Source of the DNA: Alphaproteobacteria bacterium | GTDB lineage: Bacteria; Pseudomonadota; Alphaproteobacteria; Rhodospirillales; Rhodospirillaceae | Reading direction: 5' to 3' | Assembly: GCA_030835385.1 (NCBI GenBank) | Contig: JAURPI010000002.1 | Span: 1 to 64,000 of the forward strand | DNA: 64,000 nt | In this document: positions 1-9,516 of the stretch, piece by piece | How positions within the stretch are numbered: position 1 is the first letter of the stretch | How the letters are laid out: every line of letters begins with the position of its first letter | The notes under the pieces: generated by a model | Told to the model about the DNA's origin: nothing | Databases searched by the model: none | Seen by the model: the letters and a program-made list of their open reading frames with translations, nothing else | Translations under genes and position numbers: made by a program

Positions 1-2
1 AA

Positions 3-137
3 ACCTATATGCCAACAGCCGAACAAGAAGCTGAATGGCAGAAAGATCGGGATCGCTTTATCGACCTCACCTATTCGCCGCTGCTGCGCGAAGGAGACCT
101 TCCCGTCTCCGCAGCCTTCACACGCGAAAATAAGTAA
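3..137 (+). CDS. C-terminal end of an unrecognised protein (5' truncated by window)
   Basis: The frame is open from the window edge and ends with TAA at 135-137, giving 44 visible residues that finish AAFTRENK. The stretch is charged and has normal coding composition. An internal ATG (position 9) could not be a real start without upstream sequence. It lies about 30 bp before the next gene on the same strand, so the two are probably co-transcribed. The fragment carries no motif I can assign to a family. Confidence 0.5.
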   Translation, partial: TYMPTAEQEAEWQKDRDRFIDLTYSPLLREGDLPVSAAFTRENK

Positions 138-166
138 GTTTCAGTCTAGAAAGAGGAGGTCATCTC

Positions 167-1366
167 ATGATTGACCGTCGTACACTTTTTGGCGCATCCG
201 CTGCCGTGATGTCAGCTGTCGGTGCGTTGTTCGGCTCGAAGTCCGCGTCTGCGGCATCAGCGCCGATGTCAAAGTTTAAAGGGGACTATGAGCCTCGAGG
301 CACCAATGAGCGATTGGAACGGTTGCCGCTTCTAGATCTGGAAAGCTATGACAACTTTCTTACCGGCTTGCGGGTTTGGTCGAGCAGCGCCTCTGGAAGG
401 ACGGCCCGCCGTCGTTTCAACGATGCTTTGAAAAATGCCGGACTCGATCCACGTGAGGATCTTCCGCTAGAAAAGATTTTCCCCCACGTGGAGAACGATG
501 CCTATCTTGGTACGGCTGCACGATTGCGCACCAGTGGCCAGCAGCTGATGTGGACGGCGTTGCAAAAGCATTATCATGATAATGCTGACACCTACCTTGA
601 TGAACTGGAAGCGACGGACAATATCGGTCCGGGCAAATTAGAGCTGAACCCGGACATGCATATTCCGGAGTATACCAAGTACGAAATACACATTCAGCCT
701 GGTGGTTATGTTGGTGATGCGTTTGCCGGGTATATCTATCAGTACGGCACGTACAATTTTTACCGTGGTGAAAACTATCAAGATGAAATTCATCGCAACA
801 TGGCGTCTCAAATGGCTACCCCGAAAGACGGGAAGGTTTTGCGCATCCTCGATATGGGGTGTAGCACTGGTCAGTTGACCGCCGCGCTTAAAGAGCGTTT
901 TCCCGATGCGGAAGTTTGGGGAATTGATATCGGTGGACCGATGGTTCGCTACGCTCATATGCGATGTGTGGACTTAGATATCGGTGCTAATTTCCGGCAG
1001 GCGTTGGCGGAAGATACCAAGTTTGAGGACGGTTATTTCGATATCGTGACCTCTTACATCATGCATCACGAAGTCACCGCGGAGAAATCCATAGAAATTA
1101 TCAACGAGGCTTATCGCGTATTGAGGCCCGGCGGTGTTTATTTCCCGATTGACTTTGAGACGGGAGCTGGCCGTGGCCGAGGCAAAAACGCCTACAGTCG
1201 ATTTAGCTCATGGCGCGATCACCGCTGGAACGAAGAAGTGTGGCGGCCGGATTATTCGTCCGTCGACTTCAACGGTGAAATGCGTAAGGCCGGCTTTGAT
1301 GTTGTCGACGAAGGCCCGCCAGCATGGCGCAGCCGATATAACGTGCTTGGCACTAAGCCTGCTTAA
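167..1366 (+). CDS. Tat-exported class I SAM-dependent methyltransferase-like protein
   Basis: 399 residues. The N-terminus MIDRRTLFGASAA followed by a hydrophobic stretch and an Ala-rich cleavage region reads as a twin-arginine signal peptide. The C-terminal half holds a Rossmann methyltransferase domain: motif I LDMGCSTGQLT near residue 228, an acidic residue in WGIDIGG for the SAM ribose, and the post-motif FDIVTSYIMHHE and VLRPGGVYFPID. The N-terminal about 190 residues are a separate region I do not recognise. A good ribosome site (aagaggagg) precedes the ATG. A methyltransferase with a Tat signal is odd because SAM is cytosolic. The substrate is unknown. A strong hairpin terminator follows the gene. 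Confidence 0.75.
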   Translation: MIDRRTLFGASAAVMSAVGALFGSKSASAASAPMSKFKGDYEPRGTNERLERLPLLDLESYDNFLTGLRVWSSSASGRTARRRFNDALKNAGLDPREDLPLEKIFPHVENDAYLGTAARLRTSGQQLMWTALQKHYHDNADTYLDELEATDNIGPGKLELNPDMHIPEYTKYEIHIQPGGYVGDAFAGYIYQYGTYNFYRGENYQDEIHRNMASQMATPKDGKVLRILDMGCSTGQLTAALKERFPDAEVWGIDIGGPMVRYAHMRCVDLDIGANFRQALAEDTKFEDGYFDIVTSYIMHHEVTAEKSIEIINEAYRVLRPGGVYFPIDFETGAGRGRGKNAYSRFSSWRDHRWNEEVWRPDYSSVDFNGEMRKAGFDVVDEGPPAWRSRYNVLGTKPA

Positions 1367-1393
1367 AATCTACGCGGAATCTAAATCAAGCAG

Positions 1394-1432
1394 CGGCGCG
1401 GACTGATCACTCAGTTCGCGCCGTTTCTCGTT
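1394..1432 (+). terminator. Rho-independent terminator after the methyltransferase
   Basis: A 13-bp stem (1394-1406 pairing with 1411-1423, one G-U pair) closes a four-base TCAC loop and is followed by a T-rich run TTTCTCGTT. It lies between two convergent genes and may serve both, but the T tract is on the plus strand. Confidence 0.8.
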
Positions 1433-1442
1433 GAGTAATTAT

Positions 1443-2703
1443 TTAGACGTCTTCGGCGAGAAGCTCGTCCATCAGCTTGTAAAAGTCGCTCTTGAATTCC
1501 TCATGGTGTTCACAGGTCGCTGGGCCGGGGAATCCTGTGTGGATGTGCCGTACTTCACCTCTACGGTCGATGATAATCATGGTCGGGGAGACCAATACCG
1601 CATTGATCATCGGCAGAGTCTTGGCGGCGGCCTCCTTATCCATAACCCCAGCGATAAGCATTGGATATTGAATGTCGTACCGGCTCACATATCGGCGGTA
1701 AGCGCGAGACGCTTCATCGAATTCCGGCGAGTACCCATACATCAATCCGATTTCTTCTAGGTCGCGATCCTTGTTCTCATTGAAGTAGGGTGAGAAGAAA
1801 GCCGATTCATCATGGCAGGTTGGGCACCAGCTACCACCGATGGCAACAACCACAACTTTGTTGGCGAACCGCTCGTCTGACAGCGAGACCATATTGCCGT
1901 CGAGGTCGGGAAACGAGAACTCAAGGCCGTCGTATCCCTCTTTGATGTAGGTCAGCTTAGTTGCGTCCGCTAAAGTAGCCTTTGCATCACGATGGGCTGA
2001 CCAGTCGGCAATAAACCCTCCGGACAGCGAATATGACTGGCCACTGAGAGTGCCATCTTCGTTAAGGGTGCCGCGCCACAACGCGCCGGCGCCGCCACAA
2101 AAGGTCGACATATAAAGATCGTTGCCGCGGAGTTCGCCAGTCAAAAACCGTGAGTCTCCGGTCGTTACTATGGACGCACCCACCACGACTTCGCCATCAT
2201 CTGAAAGCTTAAGCATCCCAGGTGTGGCTTCTGGTGAGTATGCCACGTTGACCCGACTCATAGCCCAGCGCCCATCTAAGTTTTCTGCTGGTGCTGCGGC
2301 TTCCGAGAAAAAGCGATGGATTTGACCGTGCTGAGCGGTAAAGGGAGCAACAGTTGTTCCTGTTGGCCTTTTAAATTGAATGACGCCCTGCATGCTGCCG
2401 TCTTTTACGATCGCGCCGGCGATGCGATGACCATATGAAGGAAACTCAATGGAGAGAGATGTACCTAGAACGTTGGTGGCTTAGGCTTCCATACGTTCCG
2501 GACCATTTAAAGGTCGCGGTCCAGTCATCGCCCGAGCGGACCAATTCCATGTTGAACGGCAGTTCACCAATGGGTGTATCGACGACAACGCGCCAATCTC
2601 CTGTCGGTACTGTTGCGATGTCTGCAGGTGTGTCTTCGGCAGCATAGCTCGAAGCCGTTACGAATACATGAGACGCTGCGAGTAATCCTGTGGTCGCACG
2701 CAT
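1443..2703 (-). pseudogene. Exported TlpA/thioredoxin-fold protein split by a frameshift
   Basis: The 5' part (2703 down to about 2490) encodes a signal peptide (MRATTGLLAASHVFVTASS) and the start of a mature domain ending in KWSGTYGS. Reading then continues in another frame from about 2490 as NVLGTSLSIEFPSYGH and runs into the 316-codon open frame 2393-1443. That part carries a thioredoxin-fold domain with the redox motif SWCPTC, typical of TlpA/ResA-like thiol-disulfide proteins of the periplasm. No start codon with a signal peptide exists in the second frame, so the two pieces are one gene of about 420 codons with a one-base shift near 2480-2490. This may be true decay or a base-calling error. 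If intact, the protein would reduce or exchange thiols in the periplasm. Confidence 0.75.
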
Positions 2704-2760
2704 GACCGTTCTCCCTGGTCCGCTGTTTCGGATAAGCGGGCAGTTAAGCCCAGGGACACT

Positions 2761-3921
2761 TTAGTGCGCCAGCTTTTCGATCAGGTCGGTCATAAAGCGG
2801 GTACCAAGTTCGACCTGCTCTAACGTTATGAATTCGTTGGGTTGGTGAGCCTGGGCAATGGATCCGGGGCCGCAAATCACCGTCGAGAGCCCGGCTTCCT
2901 GAAATTGACCCGCTTCTGCGGCAAAGCTCACTGCCCGGACAGTGTTGTCCCCTGTCAACTGACGGCACAGCTGTTCGGCTTCCGAGTCGGTTTCGAACTG
3001 GAGGGCGGGGGTGCCAGCTCTGACTTGAATTTCGATATCGCTGTTGGGCCCTGTTTTGCGCATATCGGGAACGACGATTTCTCGGCAAAAGGTTTCGAAA
3101 CGGTCGATGTACGCTTGCGGGTCGTCTCCCGGAAGAGATCGAATATCCCACGTGAGTTGGCAATGGCCTGCCATAATGTTGAGGGCTGTTCCCCCTTGAA
3201 TGACATTCACCGTCATCGTTGTGTGGTCGGGCTCAAAGTTTTTATCTTTGGTTGACCCTGCGGCGTTCTCTGCGGTCATGTCTGCAACAAACTGAATTAA
3301 TTGTCCGGCCGCCATCACAGCGCTGTGGCCCAACTGTGTTTGTGATGAATGAGCTTCTTGACCGGTGATAAGTGCATTCACCGCTGTGACGCCTTTATGG
3401 GCGGTGACAACTTTCATATCGGTTGGTTCGCCGACTATGACGGCTTTAGGTAATGGCAGCTGTTCGCGAATGAGTTTGATCAATGACGGCACACCGGCGC
3501 AGCCCACTTCTTCATCGTAAGAAAAGGCGAAATGGATGGGTACAGGCAGATTGGCCGCAATCATATCCGGCAAAGCTGCCAGGCTGATGGCGAGAAAGCA
3601 TTTCATGTCGCAAGTGCCGCGTCCAAAAAGTTTGCCGTCATTTTCGGATAGGGTAAAGGGCTCTGTTTGCCATTCTTGGTCGTCTATGGGGACTACATCT
3701 GTGTGACCGGAGAGAACCACTCCGCCTTCGACCATCGGACCAATGGTTGCGAGCAAGTTGGCCTTGGTGTTGTCTTCGTTATGCACCAATCGGGCCTCAA
3801 CGCTGTATTCTTTAAGGCGTTCTTGAACGTAAGCAATGAGCTGCAGATTAGAATCCCGAGACACCGTAGGAAATGCTACGAGTTGAGCCAGTTCAGCGCG
3901 TACATCTACAACAGCAACCAT
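2761..3921 (-). CDS. argE: Acetylornithine deacetylase (M20 family)
   Basis: 386 residues, the usual length for ArgE, which removes acetate from N2-acetylornithine in arginine synthesis in the cytoplasm. Visible M20 metal-site motifs are SGHTDVVP (His and downstream Asp), GRGTCDMK (bridging Asp), YDEEVGCAG (catalytic and metal Glu), GEPTD (metal Glu) and AQAHQPNEF near the C-terminus (last His ligand). The central lid domain lies around residues 180-290. The stop of cysS sits 3 bp upstream, so the two genes form an operon. Succinyl-diaminopimelate desuccinylase is a possible alternative, but the motif set and length favour ArgE. Confidence 0.85.
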   Translation of the reverse strand: MVAVVDVRAELAQLVAFPTVSRDSNLQLIAYVQERLKEYSVEARLVHNEDNTKANLLATIGPMVEGGVVLSGHTDVVPIDDQEWQTEPFTLSENDGKLFGRGTCDMKCFLAISLAALPDMIAANLPVPIHFAFSYDEEVGCAGVPSLIKLIREQLPLPKAVIVGEPTDMKVVTAHKGVTAVNALITGQEAHSSQTQLGHSAVMAAGQLIQFVADMTAENAAGSTKDKNFEPDHTTMTVNVIQGGTALNIMAGHCQLTWDIRSLPGDDPQAYIDRFETFCREIVVPDMRKTGPNSDIEIQVRAGTPALQFETDSEAEQLCRQLTGDNTVRAVSFAAEAGQFQEAGLSTVICGPGSIAQAHQPNEFITLEQVELGTRFMTDLIEKLAH

Positions 3922-3924
3922 TGA

Positions 3925-5310
3925 TCAGCCGCCCCGCCGCCATTTGGTGCCGTCCGGTCCATCTTCTAGGGTAATTCCACGTGCGAGGAGGTCGTCACGA
4001 ATGCGATCAGATTCCGCGAAGTCTTTATTGGCCCGGGCGGTTGTGCGCGCGTCGACCAGAGCATCAATCTCTGTGTCATCCTCGTTGCTACCGCCCTTGA
4101 GCCATGATTCCGGGTCTTGCTGTAGCAGTCCGAGGAGACCCCCACTTTTCAACAGCAAACCTTTGAGCGAAGCGCGTTCACTATCTTCGCTGGAGGTGTT
4201 CGCTGATTTGCACAGTGACGAAAGCTCAGCCAGCGCTCGCGGTGTATTTAGGTCATCGGAGAGGGCGGAGAGCACATTCGGGCAGGGGGTTGCATTGTCG
4301 GCCATGTCGACATCGCTCAGATTATCGAGTGTTCCGTATAGTCGGTCGAGGGTGCTTTTCGCCTGAGCGAGCAGATCTTGAGTCCAGTCCAGCGGTTGGC
4401 GGTATTGGGCAGACAAAAGCGCAAAGCGAATGGTCTCGCCGTTGTGGCCAGCGGCAAGCAATTGGTCCACCGTGACGATGTTGCCTAAGGACTTGGACAT
4501 TTTGTCAGCGTTGACTGACAAGAATCCGTTGTGCAGCCAGTGACGTGCCAGCGGTGCGCCACCATGGGCGCATGTGCTCTGCGCCACTTCGTTTTCATGG
4601 TGGGGGAAAATCAAATCATGTCCACCGCCGTGAATGTCGATGGTTTCGCCCAGGTGTTTCTCGATCATCGCCGAGCATTCGATATGCCATCCCGGCCGTC
4701 CGCGTCCCCAGGGGCTGTCCCAACCGGGTAGATCGTCACTTGACGGTTTCCATAAAACAAAGTCGCCGGGATTCTTTTTGTAGGGTGCGACTTCCACCCG
4801 TGCTCCGGCAATCATATCTTCCTTCTCGCGGTTAGAAAATTTGCCGTAGGCATAGAAGGACGTGACGTCAAACAGCACATGCCCCTCGGCCGCGTAGGCA
4901 TGTCCCTCGGTAATTAGGGATTCCATCATCGCGATCATTTCGCCAACGTGCTGGGTCGCGAAAGGTTCTATTGTTGGCGCTAGAACACCAATTGCGCTTA
5001 TGTCGTCGTGGTAATGTTGTGTGGTGACCGACGTGATTTCGGAAATTGGTTTGCCCGTTTCCTTAGATTCTTTATTAATACGATCATCGATATCGGTGAT
5101 ATTGCGGGCGTAGACAACGTGATTCGCACCATAAACATGACGGAGCAGCCGGAACAGCACGTCAAACACCACGGCTGGGCGAGCATTACCGATATGAGCG
5201 CGGCTATAGACTGTCGGGCCACACACATACATCGTCACCCGGGTGGGATCGACAGGGGCAAACGGCTCTTTCTTGCGCGTTAGAGTATTGTGCAGCGTTA
5301 GGGTCATCAT
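3925..5310 (-). CDS. cysS: Cysteinyl-tRNA synthetase
   Basis: 461 residues. This class I aminoacyl-tRNA synthetase charges tRNA-Cys. The HIGH-type signature appears as AHIGNARP after the zinc-ligand region YVCGPTVY, further ligands follow in IECSAM and [14 protein letters not shown], and the KMSKS loop is [10 protein letters not shown]. The C-terminal DALR-type and helical tail ([19 protein letters not shown]) is complete. The protein is intact and of normal length, in contrast to several damaged neighbours. Two ATGs in tandem (5310 and 5307) can start it. The gene is divergent from hisI across a 125-bp gap that should hold both promoters. Confidence 0.95.
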   Translation of the reverse strand: MMTLTLHNTLTRKKEPFAPVDPTRVTMYVCGPTVYSRAHIGNARPAVVFDVLFRLLRHVYGANHVVYARNITDIDDRINKESKETGKPISEITSVTTQHYHDDISAIGVLAPTIEPFATQHVGEMIAMMESLITEGHAYAAEGHVLFDVTSFYAYGKFSNREKEDMIAGARVEVAPYKKNPGDFVLWKPSSDDLPGWDSPWGRGRPGWHIECSAMIEKHLGETIDIHGGGHDLIFPHHENEVAQSTCAHGGAPLARHWLHNGFLSVNADKMSKSLGNIVTVDQLLAAGHNGETIRFALLSAQYRQPLDWTQDLLAQAKSTLDRLYGTLDNLSDVDMADNATPCPNVLSALSDDLNTPRALAELSSLCKSANTSSEDSERASLKGLLLKSGGLLGLLQQDPESWLKGGSNEDDTEIDALVDARTTARANKDFAESDRIRDDLLARGITLEDGPDGTKWRRGG

Positions 5311-5435
5311 GGCCCGGGGTTTAGCCGAAAACCGCCTCCGGCTCTAGTCCCGCTCTTTTTTGACTGTCACACAGACCCTTGAGAATCGTGCCGGTTCGGC
5401 CTAAATGAACGCCAGATAGCCGTGGAGGTGGTCGT

Positions 5436-5924
5436 ATGACCCATGAGAAATCCCCTTTTGCCAGCCGTCAGACCATCGAACAGGTCGAAGAAGGCGCGGA
5501 ATTGGCACCAAAATTCGACGCGAATGGCCTTATTGCCGTCGTGACCACCGATTCAGAGACCGGCGAACTGCTCATGCATGGCTATATGAATGAAGAGGCC
5601 CTGACCAAGACCATAGAAAGTGGTGAAGCCCATTACTGGAGCCGCAGCCGCCAGGCTTTGTGGCACAAGGGAGCGACGTCGGGTCTGACCCAAGAAATCG
5701 TTGAGATGAGAATTGACGATGACCAAGACGCCGTCTGGTTGCGAGTTAAAGTGGCCGGCTCCGGTGCCAGCTGTCACGTTGGATATCGCTCGTGCTTTTA
5801 TCGTGCGATCCCAACTGGAATCCCCGTAGAAGACGCTTCTAAGCTGCTTGAGTTCAAAGAAGACGATAAAACCTTTGACCCAAAAGCTGTCTACGGTGAC
5901 GCGCCGAACCCGACACAGCTTTAG
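5436..5924 (+). CDS. hisI: Phosphoribosyl-AMP cyclohydrolase
   Basis: 162 residues. HisI opens the adenine ring of phosphoribosyl-AMP in histidine synthesis. The family core is clear: [26 protein letters not shown], and the C-terminal zinc site [14 protein letters not shown] with two cysteines seven residues apart. The third zinc cysteine, usually in a DCDxDA motif, is replaced by Asp here ([10 protein letters not shown]). This alters the canonical ligand set. The protein is longer than the common 110-140 residue form through N- and C-terminal extensions, and no HisE domain is fused. The stop abuts the convergent metallo-hydrolase gene with no gap. Confidence 0.88.
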   Translation: MTHEKSPFASRQTIEQVEEGAELAPKFDANGLIAVVTTDSETGELLMHGYMNEEALTKTIESGEAHYWSRSRQALWHKGATSGLTQEIVEMRIDDDQDAVWLRVKVAGSGASCHVGYRSCFYRAIPTGIPVEDASKLLEFKEDDKTFDPKAVYGDAPNPTQL

Positions 5925-6849
5925 TTACCAGCCAATCCCATAATAGGTCAGTATTCGTCGGGCGTTGTCTTCAATCCGGCTGTCATAACCGCGTAGGTGT
6001 TTGAGCTCGGGCACGCGGATCGTCTTGTGCAATTCAAATGGATTTCCACCAGACGCCATTGCGGTCTGTGTTGCCTCCATCAGCGCTTCAAGATATTCGC
6101 GGCGTTCCGTCACCGCTGAGGGGTGAGACAGCAAAGCGCCATGCCCGCCTATCACGGCGCGATAATCCAGCGCCTCGATTTCTTTAAGCGTGCGTACCGC
6201 AGTGATGCGGCGCATAGTCGGGCATGAACCCCAGTGGAGCACCGCCTGACGTCACCAAATCAACAATGAACAAAAAGTCTCCCGCATCAGGCCGCATCAC
6301 AACCATGCAGTCGCCATGATTGGGGCCGAAATACATCAGTTCCATTGAGCGTCCGCCGACTTCTAAGGTGTAGTCATCGGAAAACGTTACATCAGGCATC
6401 ACAATGTTGGGGTTGGGTCGATCATAAAAATGCCTGACGCAGTTTTCGTGGGCGATGAAGGTTGCGCCTTCATCTTTGAAAATCTGGCCACCTTGCACAT
6501 GATCCCAATGCTCATGGCTATAGACCACATGAGTTACAGGTTGGTCGGTCACCTCAGCGATCGCCTCGCGCATTAGCTTGGCGTGGGTTTCGCTCACTGG
6601 ATCGGTAGCAATTACGCCGTCGTTTGTCACCATGAAGATACTGCGCGTACCAGTGTTGCGAAACGCATAAACACCATCGGCCAGTTTGGTGGTGCTGTGA
6701 CCGGCCAGAGCAAATCCATTCCAGGCCCTATTAGGCGCTGGTTTCATAAGTTCTTCTAGGCTCGGGCCGTCTTCCCAGGCCAGAGCTGGCGTTACGGCCA
6801 ACACCGCTACAAACGCTATGTTTGTGATACCGCGTTTCATTGTCACCAA
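5925..6849 (-). pseudogene. Exported metallo-beta-lactamase-fold hydrolase, frameshifted
   Basis: The N-terminal 221 codons (6849-6184) encode a signal peptide and the MBL core with VVYSHEHWDHVQGG, the HxHxDH zinc motif, and GPNHGDCMVV. After GFMPDY the frame runs into a stop. The C-terminal half continues in another frame (from about 6210 to 5925) as VRTLKEIEALDY and ends RILTYYGIGW. Alignment to the intact neighbour at 6868-7728 shows one extra base between the PDY and VRTL codons (16 bases instead of 15). The two genes are tandem paralogues, 18 bp apart, in the same orientation. Periplasmic MBL-fold proteins of this kind hydrolyse small esters, lactones or thioesters; the substrate is unknown. 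Confidence 0.8.
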
Positions 6850-6867
6850 CTCATCATGTGAGACATG

Positions 6868-7728
6868 TTACCAGCCCATCGTGAGGTAGTGATAAATGCG
6901 CTCGGCAGCGCGACGTATGTGGGTGTCATAGCCGCGCATCTCGCGAAACTCTTTAGGCAGTTCGATATTGTCGTAGAGTTCCTCTAGGCGCTGGCCATTT
7001 GCAATGCCTTCTTGGACGGCTTCCATAAGCGCTTCCATATAGCGCCGACGCTGCACCATGGCTTCTTTCGGGGCGACCGGAATGCCGTGACCGCCAACAA
7101 ATTCTGTCCAATCGTCTCTAGCTTCAAGCTCGTGCAAAGTGCGGACCCATTCGCCCGGGTCATAGTCAGGCATAAATCCAAGACCGACAGAGTAGGGGGT
7201 AACCAGGTCGTTGATATAAAGCACATCCGTGCCATCGACATGCATCACGAGCATGCAATCGCCATGATTATAGCCGAAGTACATCAGCTTCAGCGTTTTA
7301 TCGCCTAGGGTAAGGTTGTGATCGCCAGTCACGGTTTGATCTGGCATCACCAAATCCTCGTTAGGATGGCGGATAAAATGCGGAATGCATTTGTCATGAC
7401 TGATAAAGGTCGCGCCTTCGTCCTTAAAGATTTGTCCGCCGAGTACGTGGTCCCAATGCTGATGACTATAGATCACATACTTCACTGGTTGGTCTGTAAC
7501 CTCAGCGATTGCTGCGCGCATATCCATGGCGTTCTTTTTGCTCACGGGGTCGGTCGTGATCACACCATCGCTGGTCACCACAAATAGGCTGCGGGCAGAG
7601 AAGGCACCGTAGGAGTATACTCCCGGGGCAACTTCCGTTGTGGTCTTAGTAAAAAGATCGAGTGGCTGCGCGCCTACTGGGCTTGTGGCGGCAAAACAAA
7701 TTGCAGTTAGAATGAGTAAGACGCGCAT
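6868..7728 (-). CDS. Exported metallo-beta-lactamase-fold hydrolase
   Basis: 286 residues with a signal peptide ending near SPVGA. The zinc motif H-Q-H-W-D-H is at residues 89-94. A third metal His is in FGYNHGDCML, an Asp follows in VLYINDLVTP, and the last His is in FVGGHGIPVA. The C-terminal tail EMRGYDTHIRRAAERIY matches that of the neighbouring damaged paralogue. The family covers lactonases, glyoxalase II-like and quinoprotein-associated metallohydrolases; the sequence does not decide between them. It lies 15 bp downstream of a CpeT-like exported protein and 18 bp upstream of its paralogue, so the three probably form one operon of periplasmic proteins. Confidence 0.85.
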   Translation of the reverse strand: MRVLLILTAICFAATSPVGAQPLDLFTKTTTEVAPGVYSYGAFSARSLFVVTSDGVITTDPVSKKNAMDMRAAIAEVTDQPVKYVIYSHQHWDHVLGGQIFKDEGATFISHDKCIPHFIRHPNEDLVMPDQTVTGDHNLTLGDKTLKLMYFGYNHGDCMLVMHVDGTDVLYINDLVTPYSVGLGFMPDYDPGEWVRTLHELEARDDWTEFVGGHGIPVAPKEAMVQRRRYMEALMEAVQEGIANGQRLEELYDNIELPKEFREMRGYDTHIRRAAERIYHYLTMGW

Positions 7729-7743
7729 TGGAGTGCTCCAGTA

Positions 7744-8391
7744 CTAAGGTGAGACGCCAGCTATCCGTTGTTGGCGAATACACGGGAACGCTGGCATTTG
7801 CAGCCAGACCAGGCTGTCGTCGGCCTGCTGGCGCCGGGCGTAGCAGGTCCATGTACCGGTTTGATCAATGATCAATTCGTAATCGACCCATGTCTCGAGG
7901 ACATCGCAGGCTTGGTGTCTCATGCGGGAGACGAGAGTGTCGTTGTGTCGGGTGACGTCAAGCATACAGCCATCTCGATCTACTTTGATGTCACTCATCG
8001 TTAATCGTTCAGCGCGGGCGAGGTCAGTATGTGCCCCTTGTAATGAGTCGACATCCGTTGGATTGAGCAGCAGTAAACGAACGCCGCCGTCTTCAGGCCA
8101 GAATGAATAGATGCGAATACGTGTGATGGAAGAAGGGTCGTTGTCTTTAAACTCTTCTAGGTAATAAAGCGTTTCGCCAAGTGTTGGGTTAGAGAGGGGC
8201 TTAATAATCGTCGTTAGTGCGAATGCATCCGTTATACCATCGATCGACGCCAACTGTGCTTCATTTGTGTAGGTGCCAGGCAAGAGGCGCGCGATATCGC
8301 CAATAATGGAGCCTTCTGTGTCTGCGACTGTTGTGCTGGATGCGGTCACCAGGACAAAAAAGAGCGTCACAAAGCGTGTTACTTGAAACAT
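7744..8391 (-). CDS. Exported CpcT/CpeT-like protein
   Basis: 215 residues with a signal peptide (MFQVTRFVTLFFVLVTAS). The mature part begins LLPGTYTNEAQ, resembling the W/L-x-G-x-[YF]-x-N-x-x-Q opening of CpcT/CpeT proteins. It then shows ETLYYLEEFKDND and TRIRIYSFWPE, DVTRHNDTL, and a C-terminal YELIIDQTGTWTCYARR strand pair. CpcT/CpeT proteins are bilin lyases in cyanobacteria, but distant homologues are common in bacteria without phycobilisomes, where their role is unknown. It is the first gene of an apparent operon with two MBL-fold hydrolases. A second, clearer family member lies at 30691-31692. Confidence 0.5.
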   Translation of the reverse strand: MFQVTRFVTLFFVLVTASSTTVADTEGSIIGDIARLLPGTYTNEAQLASIDGITDAFALTTIIKPLSNPTLGETLYYLEEFKDNDPSSITRIRIYSFWPEDGGVRLLLLNPTDVDSLQGAHTDLARAERLTMSDIKVDRDGCMLDVTRHNDTLVSRMRHQACDVLETWVDYELIIDQTGTWTCYARRQQADDSLVWLQMPAFPCIRQQRIAGVSP

Positions 8392-8523
8392 TTTTTACCA
8401 GCCTATCGGGTCGTAGTGTGAATGCATTGTGTGTTTGCCGCCAGTTGTGTCGGACGGTCGGGTCTTCAATAATAGGATCATAATAGGCTCACAGAGAGCC
8501 GGGTCAAAAAAAGGGGCATTTCA

Positions 8524-9501
8524 ATGGCTAAGAGCGGTTATGCAGGTGCTATGCGGATGGCGACGGTCGGGGTGACTGATCTCGACAGAGCTTTGACTTT
8601 GTTTCGCAATATTATGGAGCTCAAGGTCGAGCGCGAGGGCTATTTGTCAGGGTCTTTGCTTGCGGCTTGGGGCTTGGACCAGGGTATATCGGGCCGATTC
8701 GTGGAACTGTCTTGCAAGGGGTATTCGCTTGGTTGGTTACGCTTGGTTCAATATCAGCCGCGTGCGACTGAAAAAGTCCGACTCGATTTTGGCGAAGAAA
8801 ACGCCGACTCCGGCACTGATGTGGGCGTAAAGGCGATCGACTTTTATGTCTCCGACCCTATCGCGCCTTACGTCGAAAAAATCGAACACGCCGGTTATAC
8901 ATTCCGGTCGCCTCCAGTCAAACATCAGATTGGAAGTACAGTCAGCGAAGAGTGCCTATTCTCCGGTCCAGATGGCGTGCCCATTTTGATTATGGTGGGG
9001 CACGTCCATGCGGAAACGTCCATGCGTCCCGGATCGCCCGATGGACCCTTCTCTGAAATTCCAACTATTTCTGTCGTTGCAGGTGATCTCGATGAAACAC
9101 GGCGGTTTTATAAAGACGGTCTCGGTCTTGTTGCGGTTGCCGACGACGAAACCGGCGACGAGTACCGCGATAAGGTCGATGATCTAACTGGCGTGCCTCA
9201 CGGTACACGGGTTCACTTTCTGTTGTGGGCCGATGAAGGCGAAGCCAGTGGCAAAATACTCTGCGTCCATTTCTTCGAACGTACGGGCAAACGTCTGACC
9301 GATCGCATGAAACCCGGGAAGCTCGGGTTCTCATTGTTGACGCATGATACGGATGATCTTGATGCCTTGCATGAACGCTTAGGCACCATGGGGTATAAAA
9401 TTGTTCAACCGCCGGTCGATATCCACGGTGACGGCGACCCTTACCGCATGATGTTGGTTCTCGGTCCGAACGAAGAAATGTTTGAATTTACACAGCGCTA
9501 A
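8524..9501 (+). CDS. Two-domain VOC (glyoxalase/extradiol dioxygenase fold) protein
   Basis: 325 residues with two vicinal-oxygen-chelate domains in tandem. The first, residues about 8-165, starts MRMATVGVTDLDRALTLFRN and ends DGVPILIMVGH. The second, about 178-325, starts ISVVAGDLDETRRFYKDGLG and ends LGPNEEMFEFTQ with the usual C-terminal Glu. There is no signal peptide, so it is cytosolic. A ribosome site (aaggggc) precedes the ATG. The family includes glyoxalases, extradiol dioxygenases and resistance proteins; the metal ligands are not clear enough to choose. A ruined acetyltransferase follows 15 bp later. Confidence 0.8.
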   Translation: MAKSGYAGAMRMATVGVTDLDRALTLFRNIMELKVEREGYLSGSLLAAWGLDQGISGRFVELSCKGYSLGWLRLVQYQPRATEKVRLDFGEENADSGTDVGVKAIDFYVSDPIAPYVEKIEHAGYTFRSPPVKHQIGSTVSEECLFSGPDGVPILIMVGHVHAETSMRPGSPDGPFSEIPTISVVAGDLDETRRFYKDGLGLVAVADDETGDEYRDKVDDLTGVPHGTRVHFLLWADEGEASGKILCVHFFERTGKRLTDRMKPGKLGFSLLTHDTDDLDALHERLGTMGYKIVQPPVDIHGDGDPYRMMLVLGPNEEMFEFTQR

Positions 9502-9516
9502 TGAGATTCTGCGTCT

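Noticed and set aside
638-958. Minus-strand frame of 106 codons opposite the methyltransferase
   Set aside because: It overlaps a clear gene in full, has no ribosome site and no recognisable domain; an antisense shadow.
7744-8391. Evidence of phycobilisomes from CpeT-like genes
   Set aside because: No phycobiliprotein or linker genes are present and the proteins are exported; distant CpeT homologues occur in other bacteria.
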